Of a DNA stretch of 64,000 nucleotides, positions 9,245 through 17,663 are shown one piece after another. How positions within the stretch are numbered: the first letter of the stretch is position 1; each line of letters starts with the position of its first letter. A program made the translations under genes and the position numbers. Source of the DNA: JBEKHT01 sp049516595 (GTDB lineage: Bacteria; Chloroflexota; Anaerolineae; Anaerolineales; RBG-16-64-43); contig JBEKSY010000015.1 of assembly GCA_049516595.1 (NCBI GenBank), positions 1 through 64,000 of the forward strand, in the 5' to 3' direction. Below the pieces are notes generated by a model that was given only the letters and a program-made list of their open reading frames with translations, made no database searches and had not been told where the DNA came from.

Positions 9245-9568
9245 ATATGTCAGAGAATATCTGAGATTATGAACACGTCTAATGGGGTTGGCAAGGGTGC
9301 GAAGCGGATGTCAACCGGCCTCGAGCTAGGCCGCGCGCCTCGCCGGGCTGATTCATGTATAGCCAATTTCAGACCGGGTAGGCCCCTGACCTTGGCAGAC
9401 CTTACCCGCCCCCTCAGACTCCATGCCCCGAGGGGGCTATTCTTGGATCTACAACCACAACATCCATATAACGAATACTGACAACTTCTATGGAACTACG
9501 CCACAATTCTGTAACGATCACCGTCACCTAGCAACCCGTCTCCATGGAGGCAATACGCCGACTGAGTA
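9245..9568. other. Intergenic stretch
   Basis: About 320 bp with no gene. It holds the regulator's upstream region and the hairpin at 9408-9437. Confidence 0.5.
9408..9437 (-). terminator. Hairpin downstream of ABC exporter operon
   Basis: GCCCCCTC / GAGGGGGC, 8 bp with a 14-base loop, about 130 bp past the end of the ABC operon on the minus strand. No U-run; a tentative terminator. Confidence 0.35.
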
Positions 9569-11389
9569 TCAGGTCCCTTGGGTGAGCCATGAGGGAGCAT
9601 TGATGGAGGCCAACGACTGGTGGCGGAAATAGGTGTTATACAGTTCGGCATACAGCCCGCCCTGGGCCATGAGCATTTCGTGGGTCCCCATCGCCACGAT
9701 TCGCCCCCGATCCATCACCACAATGCGGTCCGCGTGTCTAACCGTCGAGAGACGGTGGGCGATCACAATCGAGGTCCGGTGGCGCATCACCCTGCTCAAC
9801 CCTTCTTGAATCTGCGACTCGGTGAATGGATCGACGCTCGCGGTGGCTTCGTCCAGGATTAGAATCGCCGGATTCTTGAGAAGCACGCGCGCCAGCGCCA
9901 CCAGCTGCCTCTGCCCCATCGAAAGGTTCGAACCCCGCTCGCCCACATCGGTGTCCAGACCCTGCGGCAGGTCTTCAATCCAGTCCCCTGTGCTGATGTG
10001 CATCGCTGCCTGGATCACCTCGTCCCGAGTCACCTGGGGCTTTCCATAGCGGATGTTTTCCTGCACTGTGCCTGAGAAAAGGAACGGGTCCTGCGGAACC
10101 AAGCCTACGTGGGAGCGGTATTGGTCAAGATCCAGCCGGCGGATATCGCGGCCATCGATCAGGAGCTGCCCCGACTGAAATTCATAGAAGCGCAGGATCA
10201 GGTTGGCCACGCTGCTCTTTCCTGCCCCCGTATGGCCTACGAGGGCGATAGTCTCTTGCGGCCGAATCTCGAGGGAGTAGTCCGGGAGGACAATCTCCCT
10301 TCCGGTGTAGGTGAAGCCAAGATGACGGAACTCGATCCTCCCTTCGACCCGGTCTACGGGTTCCGAGGCGACCTGGCTCACCTTGGGTTCCGTGTCGATC
10401 AACGCGAAGACACGCTCCGAGGCCGACAGCCCGTCCTGAAACTGGCTCCAGAAGGAAGCAATGCTCATCATCGGGAAAAGATAGAAACCCACCGCTTGCA
10501 TGAAGAGATACCAATCCCCCGGCGTGACTGCGCCGGTACGGACGGAAAGACCGCCCGCATAGACCAGCAGAGCAATCCCCAAGCCGGAGGTCAATCCCAT
10601 GATCGGGAAGATCGTGTCGAGCGTGATGCCTCTCCGCACGCCCACCTGATACGCCTGGCGGTTGTTGGTCTCGAAGGTGTTGTAGATAGCGCGCTCCTGG
10701 CGGTAAGCCTTGGCGACCATGATCCCGCTCACGGATTCCTGAATCTGGGCATTGATCTTGGCCGTCACGCGCCGCGCGTGCTGGGTTACCTGCCGCGCGA
10801 TCCGTCGGAATCCCAAGGCAATCGCCGCCGCGATTGGTGCCATGGCGACCAGCAGGAGAGCGAGCTTCCAGCTAACATGGAGGAGCCAAACGGTCAGCAA
10901 TGCAACCAGGAGCACCTGGCTGATGAGACTCACCACCAGCGAGACCACATCAGAGAAGTCCTGGGTGTCCGAGGTGACGCGGCTGACAATCTTCCCGGAG
11001 GCATGCTCTTCGAAGAAGGACAGATCATGCCGGATTGTAGCGTTGAAGACGTCTTCCCGCAGCCTGAGGACGACGTTTCCGACGACGCGCGCCGAGACCC
11101 ATTGCTGGATGAAATTCATGACCCAGCCCAAAAGGCCCAGCCCCAGGACGGCCCCGGCCAAGAGAAGCATCTCGCGGGTGCTGGGATTCCGTGCCACCAC
11201 GTCAAGGGTCTGGGAAATGACAATCGGGCCGCCGGAGCCCGCGATGGAGTTGAGCGCGATCACGAGCGCAATGATGGCCACCTGGAGGGTATAGGGCTGG
11301 AAGTAGGCGATGATCCGAGCCAGCAGATCCCGATCTCGGTAATTGCGGTCGTAGGGCTCAGATTCCAGTCCGTCGAGAATAAAACCCAT
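9569..11389 (-). CDS. ABC exporter subunit with catalytic site (permease-ATPase fusion)
   Basis: A half-transporter of 606 residues, with six membrane segments (about residues 25-310) followed by a nucleotide-binding domain. Walker A is GHTGAGKSS and Walker B is ILILDEATASVD, with the catalytic Glu intact; the switch His is present in IVIAHRLSTV. The signature motif is LSMGQ instead of LSGGQ. It lies 32 bp downstream of a second half-transporter that has Asp in place of the catalytic Glu. The pair should form a type IV heterodimeric exporter (TM287/288- or LmrCD-like) for lipids, peptides or drugs. Start ATG at 11389. Confidence 0.92.
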   Translation of the reverse strand: MGFILDGLESEPYDRNYRDRDLLARIIAYFQPYTLQVAIIALVIALNSIAGSGGPIVISQTLDVVARNPSTREMLLLAGAVLGLGLLGWVMNFIQQWVSARVVGNVVLRLREDVFNATIRHDLSFFEEHASGKIVSRVTSDTQDFSDVVSLVVSLISQVLLVALLTVWLLHVSWKLALLLVAMAPIAAAIALGFRRIARQVTQHARRVTAKINAQIQESVSGIMVAKAYRQERAIYNTFETNNRQAYQVGVRRGITLDTIFPIMGLTSGLGIALLVYAGGLSVRTGAVTPGDWYLFMQAVGFYLFPMMSIASFWSQFQDGLSASERVFALIDTEPKVSQVASEPVDRVEGRIEFRHLGFTYTGREIVLPDYSLEIRPQETIALVGHTGAGKSSVANLILRFYEFQSGQLLIDGRDIRRLDLDQYRSHVGLVPQDPFLFSGTVQENIRYGKPQVTRDEVIQAAMHISTGDWIEDLPQGLDTDVGERGSNLSMGQRQLVALARVLLKNPAILILDEATASVDPFTESQIQEGLSRVMRHRTSIVIAHRLSTVRHADRIVVMDRGRIVAMGTHEMLMAQGGLYAELYNTYFRHQSLASINAPSWLTQGT

Positions 11390-11421
11390 CGTTTCGTTCC
11401 CCTCAAGCGATCTGTCAGAAC

Positions 11422-13176
11422 CTACTCATACCGGGAGAAGATCTTGCGATAATCGACGCTGCGCGCCATTAGGTCCTCATGCGTCCCCAGGTCGGCCAAC
11501 TGGCCCCGGCGCAGGACCAGGATCCGGTCCGCCCACCGTATCTGACTTAGCCGGTGAGTAATCAGGAAGGTCGTTCGCTCCTGGCTGATCCGGCGCATGG
11601 CCCGCTGGATCAGGTCCTCCGTGGCGCTGTCGATCGCGCTGGTGCTGTCGTCGAGAATCAGGATCCGAGGATCCGTGAGAAAGGCTCGCGCGATCGCCAG
11701 GCGCTGACGCTGTCCCCCCGAGAGGGTCACGCCGCGCTCGCCAATGACCGTGTCGTAACCGTCTGCGAAGCTCATGATGAACTCATGCGCCTGAGCCTCT
11801 CTGGCCGCACGCTCGATTTCCTCCCGCGTCGCCTGCGCTCTACCGAAAGCGATGTTCTCAGCGATGGTGCGTGAGAAAAGGAAGATGTCCTGCTCGATCG
11901 TGGAAATCTGCGAGCGCAGAGATTCCAGGGTCCACTCGCGCACGTCCACGCCGTCGACACAAACGCTACCTCCAGCGACGTCGAAGATGCGGTTGATCAG
12001 CCGCGTGAGGGTCGTCTTGCCCGATCCTGTCTGGCCGACAATGGCGATGGTCTCTCCCGCGTGCGCGGAGAAGCTCACCCCTCTCAGGACCGGCTGGCCG
12101 TCGTAGCCGAAAGACACCCGACGAAACTCGACCTCGCCGCGCATGGGCGCCGAGTGGCCTTGCTCGTTCCGATCCAGGTCAGATTTGGCATTGATCATCT
12201 CGAGGATCCGCTTCGCGCTGGCGATCCCCAGCTGAACCAGGTCGAAGGAGAAGAGGGAAATCGAAGTCGGGAAGCGCAACCCGCCCATCAAACCCACGAA
12301 GGACACGACCTCCCCCAGAGTGATCAGGCCTGACCGCCAGACCAGCAAGGCATGGAAGAAGCCGGCCGCCCAGCAGATGCTGAAGGCGAGCATGGGGAAG
12401 TAAGTTGCCTCCACTTCCCCTTGCTTGACATAGTAGTCACGGAAGATGCGAGCGTTGTGGGTGAACTTGTTCCCCTCGAAGTGCTCCTGGACATTGGCCT
12501 TGACGACCTCGATGCCAGCGATGGCCTCCGCCAAGCCCGCGTTCACCACCCCAAACTGTTCGCGCATCCCAACCGTGACAGGGCTCAGGCGTCGGTTGTA
12601 GTCAACCAGGGTTACTACCAGAAGCACTACGAAGATCAAGGGCAGCAGGAGCAGACGCGGATTAATCGTGCCGATCAGGAGGACGGGGATGATGACGTTC
12701 ATGATCGTGTCGGTGATCAGCATCATCCCCGGGCTAAACATTAGATTGAGGGTGTGCACATCATTGGTGGCGCGAGCCATGATGTCGCCGATCCGCTGGC
12801 GCCCGTGGAAGGTCTGGCTTTTGCCCAGGAGGCTAACGTACAGCTCGTGCCGCGCGTCACGTTCGATGCGCTGCGCCAGAAACTCACCGGAGTAGTTGCG
12901 CACCAGGCCGGTCAGCCCCTGCGAGGCAGCGGCGCCCAGAACGGCCAGCGCTGCCAGGATCAACTGCAGGTGAGTCCAATTCGTGCGGGTGATCAGGTCG
13001 AAGGCCCGGCCAATGAGGATCTGCACGTAGCTGAAGGCGGTGTTGTTTCCAATGGCAGCCAGGATCATCAGCAGGGGAAAAATCGGATAGCGGATCGCAT
13101 GAGATGCAATCCAACGCACCGGTCCCGTCCGGTCATAACGAAACTCCCCCTCAAGGGAAAACTCGGACTTTTCCAT
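11422..13176 (-). CDS. ABC exporter subunit with degenerate site (permease-ATPase fusion)
   Basis: A protein of 584 residues from the ATG at 13176, just behind a TATAAT box (13205-13210); a longer frame to 13245 would begin upstream of that promoter. Six membrane segments are followed by an ATPase domain with Walker A GQTGSGKTT, signature LSGGQ and His in FLITHRLSQI. Walker B reads ILILDDSTSAID, so the catalytic Glu is Asp. In heterodimeric exporters this subunit supplies the non-hydrolytic site, built from its Walker motifs and the partner's deviant LSMGQ. It is the first gene of the two-gene operon. Confidence 0.92.
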   Translation of the reverse strand: MEKSEFSLEGEFRYDRTGPVRWIASHAIRYPIFPLLMILAAIGNNTAFSYVQILIGRAFDLITRTNWTHLQLILAALAVLGAAASQGLTGLVRNYSGEFLAQRIERDARHELYVSLLGKSQTFHGRQRIGDIMARATNDVHTLNLMFSPGMMLITDTIMNVIIPVLLIGTINPRLLLLPLIFVVLLVVTLVDYNRRLSPVTVGMREQFGVVNAGLAEAIAGIEVVKANVQEHFEGNKFTHNARIFRDYYVKQGEVEATYFPMLAFSICWAAGFFHALLVWRSGLITLGEVVSFVGLMGGLRFPTSISLFSFDLVQLGIASAKRILEMINAKSDLDRNEQGHSAPMRGEVEFRRVSFGYDGQPVLRGVSFSAHAGETIAIVGQTGSGKTTLTRLINRIFDVAGGSVCVDGVDVREWTLESLRSQISTIEQDIFLFSRTIAENIAFGRAQATREEIERAAREAQAHEFIMSFADGYDTVIGERGVTLSGGQRQRLAIARAFLTDPRILILDDSTSAIDSATEDLIQRAMRRISQERTTFLITHRLSQIRWADRILVLRRGQLADLGTHEDLMARSVDYRKIFSRYE

Positions 13177-13204
13177 GGAAGAGACGACCTGTGGGCAATG
13201 TCGC

Positions 13205-13210
13205 ATTATA
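13205..13210 (-). promoter_or_regulatory. -10 box of ABC exporter operon
   Basis: Minus-strand TATAAT, 28 bp before the ATG at 13176. The -35 region is poor. The implied leader is only about 20 nt, with no clear ribosome site. Confidence 0.45.
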
Positions 13211-13353
13211 CATGGCGCCTCCCTCCCCGCACAGGGTGAACCCACGAGGGGCTGAGTGGACCTCCCGTACGGACCGGGCGGAGCCTACCTGGAATGGACC
13301 GGGCCGCAACTCTGTGATGAAGGAGAGGCCAAGCCGCTCATCCCTTCAGAGTT

Positions 13354-13381
13354 TTGACAAGCCAGCGAAAACAGGTAGAAT
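13354..13381 (+). promoter_or_regulatory. Sigma-70-type promoter of tRNA-Leu
   Basis: TTGACA (13354-13359), 16-bp spacer, TAGAAT (13376-13381). The expected start point is about 13388, a few bases before the mature tRNA. Confidence 0.7.
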
Positions 13382-13394
13382 GTGTGAACTCGTT

Positions 13395-13478
13395 GCCGAA
13401 GTGGCGGAAATGGCAGACGCGCTGCGTTCAGGGCGCAGTGGCCGCAAGGCCGTCGGGGTTCAACTCCCCGCTTCGGCA
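13395..13478 (+). tRNA. tRNA-Leu (anticodon CAG)
   Basis: Acceptor arms GCCGAAG and CTTCGGC pair perfectly and are followed by the discriminator A; CCA is not encoded. The anticodon stem CTGCG/CGCAG closes a TTCAGGG loop, giving anticodon CAG, which reads CUG. A long variable arm (GTGGCCGCAAGGCCGT) identifies a class II tRNA, and the T arm is CGGGG-TTCAACT-CCCCG. Length is 84 nt. Confidence 0.95.
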
Positions 13479-13690
13479 CTGACCGGACAAGTAGGTCCCT
13501 TTTCGTTTGTCCGTAGGCTCTCCCAAAGAATCAACGGCCAGCCCCCGGGGGCTGGACAATGTCTTCTGGCATGAAATCTTTCCAAAGCAGGCATCTGCCC
13601 GCTGAGTCAGCGCAGGGAGAGCCGCAAACCCCCGGAGCTACCCTTCGTTTCGAGGGCTGGCGCGCCCCTCCCTGCCCGCGGCCCGCCGCA

Positions 13691-14737
13691 TCAGCGCTGA
13701 ACTCGCCCCGAGGCCTCGCCTCGCATCAGCCTTTTCACCTCCTCCACCGAGATCCGATTGAAATCGCCCAGGATGGAGTGCTTCAAACAGGAGGACGCGC
13801 TGGCGAAATCAAGCGCCGCCTGATCACTCATCCCGGTTTGGTATCCATAGATTAGGCCTGCTGCGAAGGCGTCGCCGGACCCCACCCGGTCGACGATATC
13901 CGAGATTGCGTAGCGGGTGCTCAAGAGGAATTGGCTCCGGTTGTGGAGGCAACCTGACCAACCATTGCTGCTCGCGCTGTGGCTTTCGCGCAAGGTGATG
14001 GCTTGGCGCGTGAGGTTGGGAAAGCTCTCCAGGACTCTCTCGCATAAGCTTTGGTAGGCCGCGCGGTCAATTTCCCCTTGCTCGATGGCGCTGTCCGAAG
14101 CTCCCCCCTTCAGGGCGAGGCCGAGGGCTTTCTGGCAATCTTCCTCATTCGCCAAGCCCAGATCAACATAGCGGACGATCTCCCTCATGACCTCGGGAGC
14201 CTGTTTCCCGTACTTCCACAGGTTCTTGCGATAGTTGTAGTCGCAGGACACGGTCAGCCCCCGTTGCTTCGCAGAGCGGACGGCTGCCAGCGACATCTCG
14301 GCGGTGTTTGCGCTCAGAGCCGGTGTGATCCCCGTTAGGTGGAACCACGAGGCGCCATCAAAAATGCGGTCCCACTCGAGGATCTCCGGGGAACTATCCA
14401 TCAGCGAGGAGTGCGCCCGGTCGTAGATCACCTGGGAGGGGCGCTGATCCGCTCCTGCCTCAAGATAATAGATCCCCATTCGATCGCCGCGGCGAACGAC
14501 GAGGGAAGTGTCGACCCCCATGCCTCTCAGAAACGTGAGGCAGGCATCTGCAATTGGGTTGGCGGGCAGTACGGTAACATACGCCACTTCCAAACCAAAG
14601 CACGCAAGCGAGACGGCCACATTGGCCTCGCCACCCCCAAAAGTGGCCTCAAAGCTCGGCGTTTGGAGTAGCCGCTCAAAGCCGGGGGACTTAAGCCGCA
14701 GCATGATCTCGCCGAAGGCAACCACCCGTCCGGTCAT
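13691..14737 (-). CDS. kdgK: 2-keto-3-deoxygluconate kinase-like PfkB sugar kinase
   Basis: A protein of 348 residues from the ATG at 14737, which has GAGGAGG eight bases upstream; the in-frame extension to 14869 lacks family sequence. PfkB features are clear. They are the N-terminal VAFGEIMLRL, the substrate-binding FGGGEANVAVSLACFG, and the C-terminal signature DRVGSGDAFAAGLIYGY with the catalytic Asp. The FGEIMLR start and the HLTGITPALS segment fit KDG kinases, which phosphorylate 2-keto-3-deoxygluconate for aldolase cleavage in uronate or glucose catabolism. No KDPG aldolase is nearby, so the sugar remains inferred; fructokinase or ribokinase activity is possible. Confidence 0.82.
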   Translation of the reverse strand: MTGRVVAFGEIMLRLKSPGFERLLQTPSFEATFGGGEANVAVSLACFGLEVAYVTVLPANPIADACLTFLRGMGVDTSLVVRRGDRMGIYYLEAGADQRPSQVIYDRAHSSLMDSSPEILEWDRIFDGASWFHLTGITPALSANTAEMSLAAVRSAKQRGLTVSCDYNYRKNLWKYGKQAPEVMREIVRYVDLGLANEEDCQKALGLALKGGASDSAIEQGEIDRAAYQSLCERVLESFPNLTRQAITLRESHSASSNGWSGCLHNRSQFLLSTRYAISDIVDRVGSGDAFAAGLIYGYQTGMSDQAALDFASASSCLKHSILGDFNRISVEEVKRLMRGEASGRVQR

Positions 14738-15339
14738 GCAATTCCTCCTCGGTTCTCTCGGTGCGATAGAAGAACTCTCACTCAGGTTGGGAAGTTCTTT
14801 GCTGCCCAGCAGGCCCGGGGCAACCTGCTCCTTGAGCCAACCCGAACCAAAAACGAGGGAAACGAGCATCGCGAATCATGTCTTCCAGTTCAGGATTCCC
14901 CGGAGGCCATGAACCTCGCTGTTCTCACGACCCATCAAGGAGGCTCACGCGCAGCAGATTCTTCATTGCCTCGCTTGGCCTTGGTTGGGATCCAATCTCG
15001 CCCGCAGGCCCATGCCTTCAGGCCGGGCTGGCACAACCTTCGGCGTAAGGAAGGTCACCAGGATACCGTGTCTTGTCCTTCCCCAGATTGGTATTCTATC
15101 CCAAGTGTCCAACCACCCGGCGATACATCATCGTCTCCGTTCTCCACCGTCCCTTCCTAGCGGGGTTGGCCTCCGAGAGGCTGAGCTGCCCCGCAGGGTC
15201 TGGGGCGATGTTAGAATGCGCAGGATGTCCAGCAGTCGCCGGGGAGAATCCCACCCCACGAAAGCGGAAATTGCATACCGATCCGAAGGGCAATCGGGGA
15301 CCTCCCGAGCCTCATAGAGGGCTAGCGAAATCTCCGCGA
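14738..15339. other. Divergent intergenic region
   Basis: About 600 bp between the kinase and the SanA-like gene. A TAGAAT box at 15212-15217 could serve the plus-strand gene, implying a leader of about 115 nt. No recognisable gene or RNA was found. Confidence 0.45.
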
Positions 15340-16026
15340 ATGAAAAGACGATACCGCAGTTCCGTGGTTGGAGTGTTTTCGGCCCTGCTCGGCGCGGGCG
15401 TGGTAGCCCTCCTGGCCCCCTGGTTCTATCTGCGGGTCAGAACCCAAGCGCGAATCTACCGCCTCGGGGAGACCATACCCTCGGCGCCCGTCGCGATCGT
15501 ATTTGGGGCCGGGCTGCGACGGGATGGGACTCCCACTCAACTCCTTGCCGACCGGGTCGCCACAGCGGTCGATCTGTACCAGGAGGGCTTGGTCAGGAAA
15601 ATCCTCCTCAGCGGCGACAATCGCACTCCGAGCCATAACGAGCCCGAGTCAATGCGGCAGTACGCCCTCCACCTCGGTGTCCCCAGCGACGATCTGGTCC
15701 TCGACTTCGCGGGCAGCCGCTCTTACGACACGTGCTACCGGGCCCGTTACGTCTTCGGAGTACAGCAGGCGATCCTCGTCACGCAGGACTTTCACCTGCC
15801 CCGCGTGATCTATACTTGCGAAGGGATGGGGATTCGGGCCTTGGGGGTTTCGGCCGATCGACGCCAATACCGGGCCCTTTCTTATCTGTTCTGGTCGGCG
15901 CGTGAGGTCCCCGCCTCGGCCGTGGCAGTTCTGGATGTGAATGTGTTCCGGCCTCAACCGGTCCTCGGCCCCTTCCAGCCCATTTTCCCGAGCCCGACCC
16001 AACTCTCATTGGGAGGACAAGCGTGA
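15340..16026 (+). CDS. SanA/YdcF-like DUF218 membrane protein
   Basis: A protein of 228 residues from the ATG at 15340, with a basic start, one membrane segment (about 10-30) and an outer DUF218 domain. Visible family motifs are IVFGAGLRRDGTPTQLLADR, KILLSGDNR, and TQDFHLPRVIYTCEGMG, as in the SanA branch. E. coli SanA is linked to envelope barrier function and vancomycin exclusion at high temperature; related ElyC acts in peptidoglycan precursor metabolism. The stop codon overlaps the GTG start of the next gene (GTGA), so the two are probably coupled in translation. Confidence 0.85.
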   Translation: MKRRYRSSVVGVFSALLGAGVVALLAPWFYLRVRTQARIYRLGETIPSAPVAIVFGAGLRRDGTPTQLLADRVATAVDLYQEGLVRKILLSGDNRTPSHNEPESMRQYALHLGVPSDDLVLDFAGSRSYDTCYRARYVFGVQQAILVTQDFHLPRVIYTCEGMGIRALGVSADRRQYRALSYLFWSAREVPASAVAVLDVNVFRPQPVLGPFQPIFPSPTQLSLGGQA

Positions 16027-16586
16027 CGCGAGAGGAAGCCCTAACCCTGGTTCGCGAGTTCGTCCAGAACGAGAACCTGGTCCGGCACATGCTGGCCGTG
16101 GAGGCGGCGATGCGCTTCTACGCCCGCCGGTGCGGGGAAGATGAGGAGCTATGGGGAGTGGTGGGACTCTTACATGACTTCGATTGGGAGATCCACCCAA
16201 ACCTTGACCGCCACCCCCAGGACGGGGTTCCCATTCTGCGCGAAAGGGGGGTTCCCGAGACCATCATTCACTCAATCCAAAGCCATGCAGAGCACACCGG
16301 CGTGCCGCGCACAACACGTTTGGAACACACCCTGTTCGCGTGCGACGAGGTGACCGGGCTGGTCACCGCGGTAGCCCTCGTGCGGCCCTCTCGTTCCCTC
16401 TCCGACCTCACCGTTTCCTCGGTAAGAAAGAAATGGAAGGACCGCGCCTTCGCGGCAGGAGTCAATCGCTCCGACATTGAACGCGGCGCCCAAGAAATCG
16501 AGGTTGAACTGTGGGAGCATGTCGGGAACGTGATTGAGGCTATGCGTACCATTGCCTCGGAACTCGGGCTGGCGGGCTCAGTTTGA
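16023..16586 (+). CDS. HD-domain hydrolase
   Basis: A protein of 187 residues starting with GTG at 16023, which overlaps the previous stop by four bases. The HD fold is marked by H (RHMLAVEAAM), the metal-binding pair in VVGLLHDFDWE, and a later HAEHTG and FACDEVTG. The lack of a linked kinase or GAF domain suggests a small stand-alone phosphohydrolase acting on nucleotides or similar metabolites. The ATG of a neighbouring frame was rejected because the HD motifs lie only here. Coupling to the SanA-like gene is suggested by the overlap. Confidence 0.85.
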   Translation: MTREEALTLVREFVQNENLVRHMLAVEAAMRFYARRCGEDEELWGVVGLLHDFDWEIHPNLDRHPQDGVPILRERGVPETIIHSIQSHAEHTGVPRTTRLEHTLFACDEVTGLVTAVALVRPSRSLSDLTVSSVRKKWKDRAFAAGVNRSDIERGAQEIEVELWEHVGNVIEAMRTIASELGLAGSV

Positions 16587-16950
16587 GCCTGCGTCCACCA
16601 GTCACGTCCTCCCGAGCGACGCGGCTCGCGTTCCCTCGTTTCTGCGGGCGAGCTTGAGCAATTGGGTACCTCGCTGGCAAGCGATCGAAGGGACCGATGC
16701 GGGAGTTCGGGAGGCAACCTCTCCAAGCCGTGTCCCCGAAACCCTCGCGCGCCCAGCTACTCAGAAGACGGTCACGGAAATGGGCGCGCCGTGGTCCGCC
16801 CTTCTGGGTCCATTCCATCTCCGTTGGCATTGGACCGCCCTCGGCACTCTCTCAGGGTGCACACTGTTCCCCAGCTTCCTATACAATCACGGGGGTCCGG
16901 AAAAGGTAGGCTGACAAGACGTCCCGCGCCTCCTGCGGAGGGAAAACCAC
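16587..16950. other. Intergenic stretch upstream of yhhN-like gene
   Basis: About 365 bp without a convincing gene. A TATACAAT sequence at 16880-16887 is a reasonable -10 for the next gene; no clear -35. Confidence 0.45.
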
Positions 16951-17625
16951 ATGGCCATCTTGCTCCTGATCTCGGCCGTATTTGCTGTTATCGACTGGGT
17001 CGCGGTTGCCCGGGGCATGAACCGGCTCGAATACGTCGCCAAACCGGGCACGATTCTGTTTCTGCTCGCTTGGCTTCTGGCACGCGTCGGGCTCACGCCC
17101 TCCTTGGTTTGGTTCGAGTTTGCTCTGGTCTTCTCTCTCACAGGCGACATCTTGCTGATGCTCCCACACGAACGGTTCATGGGTGGCCTGATTTCCTTCC
17201 TGGTCGCGCATCTGTTCTACATTATTGGCTTCAACCAGGAGCCCTTTCCAGTCAACCTGCTCATTTTTCCCTTGGTCATCGTAGTGTTCCTCGCCGCCGC
17301 CTGGCTGTTCGTGCGGGTTCGGGCGGGCCTCATTCGATCAGGCAGTCGGGGCCTCGTGACGCCGGTGTTCGCCTACAGCCTGGTGATCGCCGTGATGCTC
17401 CTGTCGGCCCTCGTCACGCTCAGCCGGATCGAGTGGCGGATTCTGCCCGCCTTGGTTGCGAGTGCGGGAGCGGCCTTGTTTTTTGCCTCGGACGGGCAAC
17501 TTGCCTGGAATCGATTCGTCGGACCACTTCGCAATGCCAGGCTGCGAGTCATCCTCACCTACCACCTGGCCCAGTTCGGGATCATACTGGCCGCCTGCTG
17601 GCATTTCCTCGGCGCCCCACTCTGA
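16951..17625 (+). CDS. YhhN-family membrane protein (lysoplasmalogenase-like)
   Basis: A protein of 224 residues with about eight hydrophobic segments. The family motifs are present: TGDILLMLPHERFMGGLISF with the conserved Asp, AHLFYIIGF, and a C-terminal SDGQLAWNRF. YhhN/TMEM86 proteins hydrolyse the vinyl-ether bond of lysoplasmalogens in animals and in some bacteria. Plasmalogen content in this organism is unknown, so substrate is by family only. The ATG at 16951 has GGAGGG nine bases upstream. The next gene starts 38 bp downstream. Confidence 0.88.
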   Translation: MAILLLISAVFAVIDWVAVARGMNRLEYVAKPGTILFLLAWLLARVGLTPSLVWFEFALVFSLTGDILLMLPHERFMGGLISFLVAHLFYIIGFNQEPFPVNLLIFPLVIVVFLAAAWLFVRVRAGLIRSGSRGLVTPVFAYSLVIAVMLLSALVTLSRIEWRILPALVASAGAALFFASDGQLAWNRFVGPLRNARLRVILTYHLAQFGIILAACWHFLGAPL

Positions 17626-17663
17626 GCAGTAACTGGACCGGCAACCGGGTTAGAATGGCGAGC

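Noticed and set aside
10109..11452. A 447-codon plus-strand frame opposite the ABC exporter
   Set aside because: It is the antisense shadow of the ABC gene and has no family sequence or ribosome site.
13484..13513. Hairpin after tRNA-Leu as a terminator
   Set aside because: Seven-bp stem with a 16-base loop and no following U-run; the inner CCCTTTTCG is inside the loop.
16662..17663. An 882-codon frame ending at 19310 that would extend the M48 protein by over 300 residues
   Set aside because: The added part is Arg/Pro/Ser-rich shadow sequence antiparallel in character to YhhN, and it overlaps the real yhhN-like gene.
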